The notes under the pieces: model-generated
The model's database searches: none
What the model was told of the DNA's origin: nothing
What the model saw: the letters and a program-made list of their open reading frames with translations, nothing else
Program-made: the position numbers and the translations under genes
Shown: in pieces, positions 32,981 through 44,998 of the stretch
Layout: every line of letters begins with the position of its first letter
How positions within the stretch are numbered: position 1 is the stretch's first letter
DNA from: Rhytidiadelphus loreus
Lineage: Eukaryota; Streptophyta; Bryopsida; Hypnales; Hylocomiaceae
Length of the DNA stretch: 64,000 bases
Direction: 5' to 3'
Assembly: GCA_947034895.1 (NCBI GenBank)
Contig: OX344765.1
Coordinates: 25,735,001 to 25,799,000, forward strand

Positions 32981-35854
32981 CTATTCCTCGCCTTCACTCA
33001 AGGAAGCATCGTTGCTTGAATTAGACACAAAGGCCTCCACCGATGATTTGATGATGTTGATCTGCGGCTTGGGAATTGCAACTTTCGTAATAAGTGGGGG
33101 TTGATCTTCGCCCCCCCTTTTCCCACGTGGCTTGAAAGCTGTCATGATACAGTCTGTGTTTGACCAACATGACGGGATTAAACGGTCCTCGCGCCACACA
33201 TTTCCTGCTTTTGTGTCCCATCCAACATATGTATCCATGTCAATGTGACGGCTTGAAGCAGGTGTCCAATATTGGATTTGGATCTGATGAATATGCCCTG
33301 GATCCGGATTCGGATTTGTAAGCGCCCTAGCAAGCCAAAATGGCTTTGGGTCTTCATCGGCGGGACGTACCACAACAAAATAACCTGCAAATACATCACG
33401 TGCAACACGGAATGAAGGAGGTGGACGGTCACGCTTACGTCCAACAAAGGGTGGATCTTCTGCAAACTCTTCACGCATTGTGCCATCCTCCCGCCTTGTG
33501 TCTTCGGGTTCCTCCGCAACCCTTGAAGTTGGCCAAAATCCATCTCTTAAGGTCTCACGCACCACTAGAGAATCATCCAGAGCGATTCTAACACCCTTCC
33601 AATAATCTTTTATGGGGTCATTCCTTAGTCCGAAACATCTGGAGTCTTCATTGTTGGCCATTTTGCTCCAGTGTGCAATGAAACCATCCAATCCTTTTTT
33701 GATCTCACCCAACGATTTCATTTGTTGTGGAGGCAAAGGTGGCGGACTACCGCTTGGCACTTTGGGACGTCCATCTTCGATTTCTGACCATAAGCGAATT
33801 CCTTTGCCGTCCTTAGGCAACCAATCCTTCTCTGTACACAAGTTCTTGTATTCCATTAAGGGCCATCCACTGGAATCCATATAGAACTTAAATTGCTGCG
33901 ACGTTGAATGACCTTGCAAGAAGTCCCCACCTGTGCCCAAATACCCTTGTACAAATCGCTTGAAGTCGGGAACTTCCTCAATGAAATGAGGAATGACAGG
34001 GTGGGTTTCACAATCCATGAATGATTTCATGAGCCGAGGAAGTGTCGGGTAGCTTTTGCTCTTCAACATTGTGCTCCATCTACCAAAAAGAGCATCAATG
34101 TCTTCATGAGTGTGGCCAACAATGAGGAAGTTGATGTATATTTCCCGAAAAATGCCTTTATAAACAAGGAGAGAACAAAAAGCAAAAACCCATCGGTTCT
34201 TGTTGTCTCCTGAAGCATTATCGAGCTGGAGAGTCAATATAGGCGGCAGAGGTTTGGGTTGGAGATGTTCCTCTGGAGGAGGAAGGAGAGAATCCAAGCA
34301 AATGTCTGAGCCATCTAACATTGCCTTTGTTAAAGTGCATTGCCCTTCCTCATCAGAAAATAACGTGCACGATGAATTTTTTGGCTCTCCTTCGAGATCA
34401 CGCAACAACCTCGCAATAGACCCGATGGTATGATTTGAGTCTGTTGGAAAAATGTCCAAGCCATAGTGAGCATACCGAACATCGCCATGGCCATGGGCGA
34501 TCATACCCGTTATGGCCACCGGCATCTTCATAAAAGAGTCAGTTGCTTTTGTCTTATGGGAGAAGTGAGGTGAAGCGGTCTTCGAGTGATCCATTTTATC
34601 ATGGATGATGCACAACATCTTATCAGGAAATTCCTCAGATATTTGCCTAAACCCATAGTAGAGTTCCCTATGAGCCTTTTGCCCACTGAGATGGGTGGTG
34701 TAAATTCTCTCCCATTTCTCTTGCGCAATAGACATTGGAGTGCAAGCACTCCTCAACTGCTTGTATGTATCGCATAGACCACATCTGGCAAAAGTATCTC
34801 CACGGGACTTCGCAGCATATTCAGAGAAAGAAGCACGTCGAATGTTACTTAAGCCACTAGAGGAAATTGGTGGCAAATTCAGCGCGACATTGGCATCATT
34901 GATTTTTGGTAATTAGTCGCTCCAACGCCACGACGAAGGCAAAACCATTGCAGGGACCTTTTCTCCAGATTCTAGAGTTCTTGATTTGTGAGGCATTAAG
35001 TCAGCTTCACCTACTACCAAGTTCCGAAGTGTGGCAGTGGCTTGCACAGTTTGTGTGCGTGGCTTCTTCAATCCCATATTTCCATGCGCCTCCGCAACCT
35101 TCCCCTCTTTCGCCATGCGCTTGAACCTGTAGAAAGTAGCTTTCGAAATCCCATGAATGGTCCACCAGGCAGTGAGACAGACTTTGATGTTTTTCAGTGT
35201 TATCCATTCTTTTCCGGCAAGGTCTTTGTGCACCTGCCTATGTGCCTCAAGAAGACAAAGCTTGCGGACATACACGCCACCTTTCACATGTAGTTGATAA
35301 CGTATGGCTTCAATTTCGTGACGTGGGAAGTGTTGTGTGCAGTTCATTTGGCAACATGGTTTTGTGGACACTTCAATAATTGCCTGCTGAGTGAGAAGAG
35401 ATTCCCTTTTTGGAGGCTGTTCAGGATCCAATTTCTTCCGAGATGTTTCATACGAACGAACTCCAACTCGAACGCGGCGGTTCAAGGCATTTACGGCGGT
35501 ATTGTATATATGTGTCTGGTCGTGATCATAAAGACTAACACCATTCAAAAACACTTGTTTAATGTGCCACGAGACCATAGACCACATTCTACCTAGAGGG
35601 ACTTCTGCCTCGCATAATGACTCCGCAATTTGCACAGCAACGCGGTTGTCACCCAAAGGCTCTCCATCTGAGTCAATCACAAGATCCACGTCTACACTCT
35701 GACACACTGCTTTTGCAACATCAACTCCTGCCTCATTTCTGAGGACAACTCCCCTAGTAATCCAAGATTGTCGAGGTAACCCATCGCAAGGAACAACACC
35801 ACCTGGTAATACGGGCACCGGAACCGCAAAATCATCAGGACCATGAACATCCAT
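32981..35854 (-). pseudogene. DUF7869-like RNase-H-fold transposon protein with one in-frame stop
   Basis: From ATG 35854 (just after an acceptor-like CATGCAG) to 32981 the frame is 957 codons, interrupted only by TAA at 34915-34913. The upstream part (313 aa) holds a Cys-rich CCQMNC motif and a helical TIHGISKATFYRFKRMA followed by HGN, typical of the N-terminal half of this family. The downstream part shows IIHDKMDHSKT, LTLQLDNASGDNKNRW and FLIVGHTHEDIDALFGRW, which supply Asp/Asn and the terminal HxxED-type acidic residues of a probable nuclease fold. Codon quality continues without break across the stop (SD*LPKINDANV), so one substitution disabled it, or stop readthrough occurs. DUF7869 proteins are repetitive, transposon-associated proteins of mosses, algae and animals; the exact superfamily is my inference. 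Confidence 0.72.
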
Positions 35855-36083
35855 CCTGCATGTCAAAGAGTTGATAAATATAAGACGACATGGAATTCAA
35901 CGCATCGTGTTAATCCATATATATCATCAAATTGACAATAAGCATACAACACGCATAGATTATTGTTGACACGACAATATCGCAAATTTCTATTAGGACC
36001 ATGCAGTACAGTCATAAATGGATAATTGAAGACACCCCACTTCTAAACGGTAATATCAGTGCAACAAAAATATTGAAGATAGT

Positions 36084-36623
36084 ATCGTCGATTCGACGAT
36101 TACCCACACATTAACCACAAACAGGAGACATACGTAAAAGAGTTCAATTGTCGAGTCGACGACAACCCCAAATTGAACTAGCAATGAAAACATCCGTCAA
36201 AGAGTGAAATGAAATTGATGAGGAGGGTATCGTCGACTCGAAGATTACTCACACATTAACCAGGACCAGGAAACATACATAAAAGAGACCAATTGTCGAG
36301 TCGACGATATCCGAAATAGAGCTAGCAATGGAACATTCAATACAACAGCTGACAGACAAAAACATCAACGATAATGAAAACATCCACAATTAAGGAATGA
36401 AGCCTATCGATGACTCGAAGATAACATTCAATTTGAGCATGACAGACAATAATTTGATAAAATAGAATATTGTCTAATCAATCAAGAAGGACACGAAAAC
36501 ATTAACGTCTACACATCATGAAAAAAAACGGTATCGTCGACTCGAAGATATCACTGCCGATACTACATGATCATTAGAAATAAAATTACTAATCGACGGA
36601 TATGTATTGTCGACTCGACAATA
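36084..36623. repeat. Seven-copy array of TCGTCGACTCGA palindromes
   Basis: Copies start at 36084 (ATCGTCGATTCGACGAT), 36148, 36229, 36292, 36405, 36533 and 36605 (TATTGTCGACTCGACAATA). Most are near-perfect 17-19-bp palindromes with a GTCGA core. Within the array a unit of about 144 bp is duplicated (CACACATTAACCA..A.CAGGA.ACATAC.TAAAAGAG). The array lies upstream of the transposon gene, about 1.6 kb from the right inverted arm, and is a good candidate for transposase or regulator binding sites. Confidence 0.85.
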
Positions 36624-38175
36624 CAGTCTACACTGCATTCCTATACCATGATTCCGTATTTTTCGCCGACATTCCCGGGATCCCAACACCTATGCATTCA
36701 GCTAGGCTGGATCATCGATAGTACCATAAGGTAACGTAGTCCTACAAATTCATTGGTATCATATTGCATAACTGTTGACAGGGTGTACCACGGAATCGAC
36801 TAAAGTGAACCCAACCTCTCAAATGCATAGAATGGAACAACATGATCGTAATTGGGAAATACTCTATGGCCGACAGGAGCCTGCGTTGGAAGAACGCAGT
36901 AATTGAGGGATGAACTGTAATGTAGCAAATCAAAGAACATGATCAAGAATGCAATCTTGTCCAAGGCCTGCAAGAACCTGAAATGCGAGAACGCAGTAGC
37001 TCGAAGATGAACATGGATCAGCGCAACACGCAATTGATGGAGAGCAACATCAATTCAGGAGCATCGACATGGAGAAAAATGAGAAAGGCATGACTCCATC
37101 GCAAAGGCGAGTGCGCAAAGTGAAGGAGTTCAACTGTCTCCGTGTACAACGGGCGGGAAAATTTGAGCGCGAATTTCCGAGAATTCAAAATATGTTGACT
37201 TCGAATGGAGAATATCCAGTGCGTTCATCATTTTCCTGACATTACTGAAGATTCTCCGCTCACTTTCGGTTGCACTTTTCTAAAGATGGCTGTAGTGCAC
37301 AAAAGATGCAACAAAATTTTGTCCATTTACAGTTGTTGGATATTTTCAATCTAGTTGAAAGGACTACACTTTCCAATCATCACATCCACTTGCCGCTATC
37401 TTTGGTGTAAGGTTCTACAATCGCCTTGATGGCACGTTCAACCTCAGCGTCAACTATTTTGGGGGATTTAGCATTTAAAACCATAGGTTTAGAATTTAAG
37501 ACTTTTTTTTTTTTTTAAATGGGAAACTCTTTGCATTCAAAAAAACAGCCAAACGCTAAGGTTGAGCAAATGAAGTGAAAACGACTTAGGATTTAGGGTT
37601 TTAAGATGCGTCATTTTTTGTATGGCCTAGAAACATGGTAGGGGTTCTTTTACGACAACATGGGTTTTTTCCTACGAAAGGGCCAACAAATTTTTGTTGT
37701 CAAAAATTTGTTAAAAAAATTCATTCTTCAAGTACTTCTATTCCTCATATTTCTTTGAATGGTTTTACAATACAATAGTAGTAGACTGTAGGGCAATTAT
37801 TTAATTTTCACTAAATATTTGATTTCATATGTTACTCAATGTATTTGTAGATGAATTTAAGAAAAAAAAAATTTAATCTTCCATCACTACAAATCTACAA
37901 TCCTTAATTTTTGTAGACTTAGATTATATGCAATACTAATTTAAATTCTCTTATTTAGTATGTCAAAATATTATTTCATAATGTACAAATTCAAAAATAA
38001 ATAAGTAAATTCCTATTTCAGGATATATAAATGAAGAATGATTTATTATGCCATAACTTTAATTAGGATGGACAAGAATGCATATGCATAAATTTTAAAA
38101 ATATTTTAGAAATCAAAATGAAATATTATAGAGGTTTGAAGTTTTTGAATTAAAGAAAAGAACTATATTTTTTTT
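36624..38175. other. Upstream and right-hand non-coding part of the 5.9-kb unit
   Basis: No coding exon supported. 36700-37250 has mixed composition and may contain the promoter and leader of the minus-strand transposon gene. 37500-38175 is AT-rich, with a T/A tract at 37504 and several telomere-box-like strings (TTTAGGGTTTTAAG near 37590). Confidence 0.4.
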
Positions 38176-38316
38176 TGAGACTACATAATAGTGTCATTTT
38201 ATTGAAGAGTCTCAATTTTTGAACACTAATTTTATTCTATATATAAAAATGCATTAAAATGAAACTAGAACTTCTTACAATTCATTGAAGAAGGCCTTAT
38301 AAGATGCATTGATTTG

Positions 38317-38932
38317 ATTGAATTCTATTCAAATATATTCTCTTGTAGTAGCCAACATGCTAATTAAACTTCAATAGTTCTGGAAGATTTTCCACCTTCT
38401 ACTATTATGAGAAATTTCCACTTCATTTAAAAAAAGTGAATTACTACCTACCTTTTTCTATTCTAAGATAGTTCACATTGCAAACGTCATCTACATCAAA
38501 AACGCCAAGAAATCGGTAACATTTTCAACAAACTTATTACAATTGATTGATAAATGTACTCAACATGTTTCCGTCCCCTCTAGCTGGCCTTCAAATCTAG
38601 TACAAATTTGCTTTATAATATGCAAATGAAGGAGACTAAACCTTAACAACTAAGGTGCCTAGTCTACTCAAGGAAATGAATGACATGAAATTAGGATGGC
38701 TGCAACTTTGCAGGCTTGAATCTTTCGCATCAAATGTTAAATTTAAATAAAAGTTGTTCGATTCTCTACCACATAATATGTAATTATTGTGGTGAAATGT
38801 TCATATCAATTCAAGGAATTTTGAATGCTTCGGAGCAATTTGGAGATCAAAACCCATCACGTGGAAGTAATATTCAATATTACAAGTATTAACCATGAAA
38901 ATAATCATGAAAAACATGTATATATGTTCCCA
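38317..38932. other. AT-rich intergenic DNA
   Basis: No gene or bounded element recognised. Confidence 0.5.
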
Positions 38933-39700
38933 AAAATTGTACATGCAAGTTGGAAATATTTCGTACATTAACATTTGGTAAGCATTACACAAGAATATTA
39001 ACTTCTTCTCAAGCTTTAGGATTGAATTCAAATGTAGGAAAACCGTGGCAGTAATTTCCCAAAGTCCACATATCTATAAATCACGAAGTGAAAAAAAAAT
39101 ATAGAAATGGTTTCAAAAATGACACGTACAAGTTGCAAATAGTTCCCCCATAGATAAGATTTCATAGCATGTCCATATCCATGCACCTTTTTTGAACTTT
39201 GGCATTGAATTGAAGATTTGATGACGAGTGATTTCCCGTAATTATTTCAATGAAATATTAACCATAGAATCATGATAAAAATAGAAAGCTTGGTAAAAAA
39301 ATTGTACGTGCAAGTTGGAAATATTTCGTACATTAACATTTGGTAAGCATTACACAAGAATATTAACTTCTTCTCAAGCTTTAGGATTGAATTCAAATGT
39401 AGGAAAACTGTGGCAGTAATTTCCCAAAGTCCACATATCTATAAATCACGAAGTGAAAAAAAAATATAGAAATGGTTTCAAAAATGACACGTACAAGTTG
39501 CAAATAGTTCCCCCATAAATAAGATTTCATAGCATGTCCATATCCATGCACCTTTTTTGAACTTTGGCATTGAATTGAAGATTTGATGACCGCTAGTACG
39601 AGTGATTTCCCGTAATTATTTCAATGAAATATTAACCATGGAATTATGAAAGAAATGTAGAGATGGTCAAAGAAAACATACGTGCAAGTTGGAAATAATC
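38933..39700 (+). repeat. Tandem repeat with units of about 365 bp
   Basis: The marker GCAAGTTGGAAATA occurs at 38945, 39310 and 39684. The first two units (365 bp) are nearly identical. The second carries a small insertion (CCGCTAGTA) and the third is only a start. The sequence is AT-rich and non-coding. Confidence 0.9.
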
Positions 39701-40160
39701 CTATCATTTAGATTTCCTAAGCACTTTAGAAATCTCCTATGCACTACTTGTTATATAATTATTAGGAGGCCTACGCACCCGAATATTTTATGAGCATTTT
39801 GAAGATTTTATCGTAATTAATACTATTAGACGAAAGTTTTGTAATCACGTAGCGTCTCATAAGCAATAAGTGACAAAACGCCAAAGAATCTTAGTTTGTA
39901 ATTATGTAGAAGAATTGTTTACTTATTTATCCTCCCAAACTATATATGGAACCCTAAACCAAGGACTTCTATGAATATTAGACTTTAAATCATTAGTTGT
40001 TTACAGAATTGTTTAATTTCAACGAATGATTTGCACGGTATAGTGGATTCTCTTTAATAAACAATTTAGATGAGATATTGGCAAGTATAGGTCTTTTAGA
40101 GACGGCTATATGTGGAGAATTTTGAGTGTTTAGGGTTTAGTATCGAATTGACTGGGAAGT
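39701..40160. other. AT-rich intergenic DNA
   Basis: Nothing recognisable apart from a telomere-box-like AACCCTAAACC near 39950. Confidence 0.5.
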
Positions 40161-40440
40161 AGTTCAGGGTGAGTCTGGGTATATTTGGACAGGTAAGTGC
40201 CGGTATATGAGGATGGGTTGAGTTTGTAGGTGGGTAGAATGGGTTGGGTTTGTAGGTCACGGGTAGAATGGGTTGGGTTTGTAGGTGGGTAGAATTTGAA
40301 GGCGGGTAGGTTTAAAGGCAGGTGGGATGGGAGGCCGATAGGCTGGGAGGGTTTGAGGCCGGTAGAATGGGTAGGTTTTTAGGTGGGTAGGCGGGTAAGT
40401 TGCTTGCGGGTATACTAGGGCGGTTTAGGTGAGGGGGTCC
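40161..40440 (+). repeat. G-rich degenerate minisatellite
   Basis: Variants of GGTGGGTAGAATGGGTTGGGTTTGTA repeat several times with many GGG runs. On the plus strand this could form G-quadruplexes. Open frames in the neighbouring 40445-40882 region are simple-sequence artefacts. Confidence 0.75.
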
Positions 40441-40771
40441 AGGTATGTGGTCCGCAGGTGTCGGTTTATCCTCGCTAGGGTTTACTTTTTTTTTTCTCTG
40501 TAGGGGAAGAACTTGTTGCGAAGGTTTGCAGGTTACGTGTTGGAGCTTTTGTTGGAGCGCGTCGGGTTGTTGCTGGTTTTGCGGGGTGCTGCTGCAGCTT
40601 CTTTCGACGGCTGCTTTCTTGCTTTTGAACCAGTACTGCGCGAGGTTTCCGGGTTGTTGTTGCGGGGTTCGCGGGTTGTTGCTGCGGCTTATTCCTCAGT
40701 TTCTTGCGGTTGTGACTTGTTGGTGATTTTCGTAGTTCGAGGACTGTGTGAGACTGTGAGAGTTCGGAAAA

Positions 40772-41115
40772 TTGAAATTTTATAAGTTTGAGGTTCTGGG
40801 GATCTTGCGGTCTACCTCGGCGCTGAGGAGTTTGCGTTCTACCTCGGCCCTGGGGAGTTTGCGGTCTACCTCGCCAGTTCACAGTTTAGGGTTTGGATTC
40901 GGAAAATTCAGATTTTTGGGGATCTTGCAGTCTAATTCGGCCCTGTGGAGTTTGCGGTCTGCCTCCACAGTTCGCGGTTTGTGTGAGGATTCGAATTCGG
41001 CCCTGTGGAGTTTGCGGTCTGCCTCCACAGTTCGCGGTTTGTGTGAGGATTCGAATTCGGCCCTGTGGAGTTTGCGGTCTGCATCGACAGTTCGCGGTTT
41101 GTGTGAGGATTCGGA
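40772..41115 (+). repeat. Exact 60-bp tandem repeat with degenerate flank copies
   Basis: Three units of exactly 60 bp begin TTCGGCCCTGTGGAGTTTGC at 40937, 40997 and 41057. Earlier degenerate forms (GGGGAGTTTGCGGTCTACCTCG) lie at 40800-40885. Because 60 is a multiple of three, all three frames stay open on one strand and mimic a repeat protein; no family supports coding. Confidence 0.9.
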
Positions 41116-42794
41116 AATTTGAGATTTCTGAAGTTTGCAGTTTTCGTGGGGATCTCGTGGATCAGCTCAAGAGTTTGGCATTACGTGGAATTGAGGAGCT
41201 TGGTAGTTGGAGTTTTGGCAGTTCGAGAATTTTGGAGCTCGGCAGTCTTGATGTTCAACTGCGTTTGAGGTTTGTTGTTGAATTCTGTGTTTCGTGAATT
41301 CGGGAGCTTGGCTTGTGAAAGTTTGAACATTTTTGTCTATATCTTTATACAAGTTTTTTATTATTAACCTCAATTTCATCAAATTGGTCAAAGTACAATT
41401 TTTGAAAATATAGAACAATAATTTTCCAAAAAATCCACAACATTCAAAACGACTTGAATTTATTTAGATGCTCCTTCCTCTTATCTTTGAAGAAAAAATT
41501 ACTTAAAATTGTTTCAAAGAAAAAAAATACCTCAAATTGCAATAAGAAGGTAAATTCGAATTCTTTACAAATGGACTAAATGGGCACCCTAAAATGCACT
41601 CTTGACCCAAAATTGCCATCATCACTTTGTGTACACCAAAATTAATACATATGTATATTATATAGAAGATTTCAGGACATCTACTAGAAAAATATTGACC
41701 CCTTGATCATAATTTTTGCATATGGTATCCAAGTGTCGTGTCTTTTGTTGCATTGGAACCTACTTTCATTTGCTAACAAGAAAAAATGAAAATTTAACTA
41801 GTCTAATAATAGTAACTTGCACAATTGCAAAAAGTGGGGTCTTGGCGTACCGACCTTACTTTTTCCCTTGCTATACAAATCTCCTCTCCTAATTAAGTTC
41901 AATAATCTGTTTGTCCAACTCAAAGCTTATATTGTCTTTGATTTATTTAATGGTGAGACAAGATTTGAAAGATATGGATGCAATATGAAATTCTATGGGT
42001 TCATTTTCTCATGCCATAATATTCCTTTGAGTCTTTGAAGGTTCAATGACCTTTAATGCATGCCTAGATCTTTTTTTTAAAGTTTGAACATCTTTGCTTG
42101 TATCTCTGTACAGATTTTACAATTTATTGACCTCATTTACATCATATTGGTCGCAGAGGAAGGTTGTCATAGAAAAAGGTTCTCATTTTTGTCCCCATCT
42201 AAGCACTAAAATAGTGGACAAATGTTTGAGAAATCATATATTAACTAATTCCCACACAAATCCACAACTTTGGGTCAGGTTTATTTTTTGTTTTCAGTAC
42301 TTTGGAGTTGGCATTGTAGCTTCCTCCATCACCTTCGATGAACCTGCTCGGCATGCTGAAAATTTTATCGTCTGTGAATCTGAAGGAACTGCCTGGCCGG
42401 GAAGTACTGTACAGTTCATACAATATCTGCTTCAGACTAAGATTTGCCTTAGTTGGTGCACAGTATTTTAGAAGGTTGAGAATGGTCCTACTAAATAATG
42501 TTATGACTGCATCGATCAATTAATATCAAGGTTGATTTCCGATTTCCATGCATGTCAGCAATGTTGGAATCGAGAGGAATCTCGATAAATAAACAACAAT
42601 CGTTGGAAAATCTTTGACTAGCTGAACGTTTCAATTCTGAGCAAGTGTTTGAAAATAATCTCTTTCCACGTGTAGATTCTGAGCTGATATCCAGTCTACT
42701 TCAAGGACCAAGTCGGGGGACGTTTGTGTTGTCTCCTCCTACAACAATGCAGCACGATTTAACAGGATCGGTGATTTCAAAACACCGATACATG
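41116..42794. other. Intergenic DNA with a degenerate direct repeat
   Basis: 41316-41460 and 42083-42265 are related (GTTTGAACAT.TTTG.TTGTATCT.T.TACA, TTATT.ACCTCA.TT.CATCA.ATTGGTC, CACAACTTT/CACAACATT). An acceptor-like site near 42298 precedes an open stretch (YFGVGIVASSITFDEPARHA) that I cannot identify. Confidence 0.45.
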
Positions 42795-42985
42795 GTAACA
42801 TTTGCTGTTGCCATTTTGAGTGTTAAGAGTTCGTACCTCGTGTGCAAACACTGGATTTCATTGTTGGTGTACTGTTTCGATCATAAGAGAAGTCGCTGGT
42901 CAAATTAAAGCACGCTATGTATACTAACCGAATGCACGTATTGGCTCAGAAATAATATTCTTTTGCTTCCCACTTCTATCTTAGT
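42795..42985 (+). repeat. Relative of the 28.7-kb duplicated segment
   Basis: Shares TGTTGCCATTTT, ATTGTTGGTGTACTGTTT, AAGAGAAGTC.C.GG, AAGCACGCTA, CCGAATGCACGTATTG and AATATTCTTTTGCTTCCCACTTC with 28690-28855, in the same order and orientation. Confidence 0.7.
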
Positions 42986-43015
42986 TTCTTCTGTTACGCA
43001 CGTAATTGATTCAGC

Positions 43016-43198
43016 GAGGCCAAGCGCAAGTGGGCTTTCATATTCGGCACCGCCGTCACCGTCACCTTCACGCTAGCTCGTCGCCAAGCTCTCCTCGATC
43101 GAGCCTTTAACGTCAGTTCTCTCAACCTTTCTCACCTTCTCAGTCTTTGCACTCTCCGACTTGGCGGGGAGATGTTCAGTTTTAAAACTTGTACATAA
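43016..43198 (+). other. GC-richer open patch, possible exon remnant
   Basis: A 60-codon open stretch reading EAKRKWAFIFGTAVTVTFTL then ARRQALLDRAFN... has a hydrophobic helix and basic flanks, in DNA that is locally GC-rich compared with its surroundings. There is no ATG in frame at its start and I do not recognise a family. It could be an exon or a captured gene fragment. Confidence 0.25.
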
Positions 43199-44995
43199 TT
43201 ATAAACATGCATTCTTCTCTTAATTTGCTGTTAGAAGTTGTGGTGAGCTGAACTGCTTTTCGTCTTGAAAATTCAGTTGTTAAGAAGGCAGAGGAGGAAA
43301 GCAGGTGAAGGGAAGTTGATCAGTTGATGATGATGGGCTGAGTCGAGTAGTGGTAAGCAGGTCCGATGCATAATTCCCAAGGTAATATCTGAAATGATTT
43401 GGATTGCATATATTTGTTCCTTGGAGATCTTTTATGTTGGTTGCAAAGTCTGATCTCTTAATTGATGGCCCTTTAGTGGATTCCTGCAACTGCATTTCAA
43501 GTTAAACTTTCTGTTGTCTTCAGGGAAGTGACTCTTGATTACAGTTAGTTAAAATATGTACAGCTAGCAGTTTAGAGGTAATGAAAGAACATTGCGGTTT
43601 AGGATTTGGGTGTATTTTCTCAAGGGGGTGACACAATACCAACCGCTCACTGGTGCGCGTTCCAGAACTTTAGGTGATTTGCGTATGATGTTGCTGGCAT
43701 GGGCATGGTTAATGATTCACGGGTGGGGTACTCACGAGCTCGCCCCACTTGAAATATATTTTTTGCAATATGATTAAATGAACTGGTCGTTTTAAAACTA
43801 TGAATCCTTGGTCGTTCAAGGGTTAAAGTTGCCTTGTCGCTCAGCCTTATCAATAATGCCTCCTCCTATCGTTGTGATTTTAGGTATGCCTTGCCAAAAG
43901 CGAATCGAAGAGGTGTGCAGTGGCACAAGTCAGACACTTCCCATGTGTTCTCTTGCATCGAAAACTGGGCGAGTGGGCATTGAAAGCTGAATTGGAGGAT
44001 CTTTGTTTTGCTGTTTTGAATGTGAGCACACTAAATGGTGAAATTAGGTTGTCCCTCACTAATTTCTTGACATTCTATACTATGTAAATATGTACATGGG
44101 GTATAGTTTATTTACGAGTTTTCCAGTCAATTTTCTCTAAAAAGTGTAGCAACCTTAGAAAGCTCTATCATGCTTAAAAATGAACCGATTTTGAAACCAT
44201 AAATTGCATTAGAATTGCATTGAAGTGTACTTCAACTTCATAACAAGTGAAAAATGAATAATTTAAAATCATACAACAATTTGGATTCCTTTTATACAAT
44301 ATCTACCATTTCATAAAGAACCTTTGGAGGGTAGTTAAAGATTTTTTGCATTTAGGTGAAGAACAAGCAAGAAATCATACAAGAGATTCTAGTGATATGG
44401 AAATAAGTATCTCTAAATCAATTGTGAAGGTTCATTTCTTATATGTGTCATTGAATACAAGTTGTAATTTTCACAAATGTTGGCAACATTAGATAGTGTA
44501 TAGAAAACATCAAAAAATTTGTATGATTTCAATTACATATGTGTGTTTATAATGATGATAAAGTAGACTATAGTGTGATTCCAACACAATTCACAATTTG
44601 CAATTCCATTCCTTTTTGAGTGCACACAAGCCTCCCAAAGTTCTCCTAATCTCATGAAGATCCAAAAATTTGTGAATGAATTGTACCCCACTGTACTGTA
44701 CAGTTATTGTAGAAGGATGCAATAATGTAGGAACCATGTGTGTTGCATGAGTTGGTGCACTGGTTTATGACTTGGGTTTAGAGAATTGCATGTACCTCCA
44801 TCGGGACAAGTAGTAAGTGATGAGGCAACCTAATTGTTAAGGCAACCCAATTTCACTATTTAGTGTAATCTCTTAGTGCACATTCTGATAGTGCAGTCAG
44901 GTTTCATTCTAGATCTTGAGGCCTTTTTCTCTCCTATTTTTATATTCGTTATTGTCTTTCCTGGTTAAATCATATATAATCATATACGGTGATTT
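43199..44995. other. Intergenic DNA with a partial repeat family A copy
   Basis: 43755-43820 carries the CAATATGATTAAATGAACTGGTCGTTTTAAAACTATGAATC block of repeat family A. The remainder is AT-rich with scattered short open frames that I cannot support. Confidence 0.4.
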
Positions 44996-44998
44996 TTT

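Larger units (their letters stand above)
32415..38316. mobile_element. Transposon-like unit of about 5.9 kb with long degenerate inverted arms
   Basis: A left arm at about 32415-32550 and a right arm at about 38176-38316 are complementary over more than 110 bp with mismatches and small gaps. The shared order is ATCAATG.AT, AAGGCCTTAT/AAGGCCTTCT, CATTTTAATGCAT, GTGTTCA, AAGACTCTT.AATAAA and GAGACT. Between them lie the broken DUF7869-like gene (minus strand) and its palindrome-rich upstream region. No target-site duplication could be defined, so the true outer ends may lie slightly outside. An alternative is two independent copies of one MITE flanking an older gene. Confidence 0.6.

Noticed and set aside
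40445..40882. Overlapping open frames rich in Leu/Cys (plus) or Pro/Arg/Gln (minus)
   Set aside because: Low-complexity DNA at the edge of a G-rich minisatellite; no motif and no splice-consistent structure.
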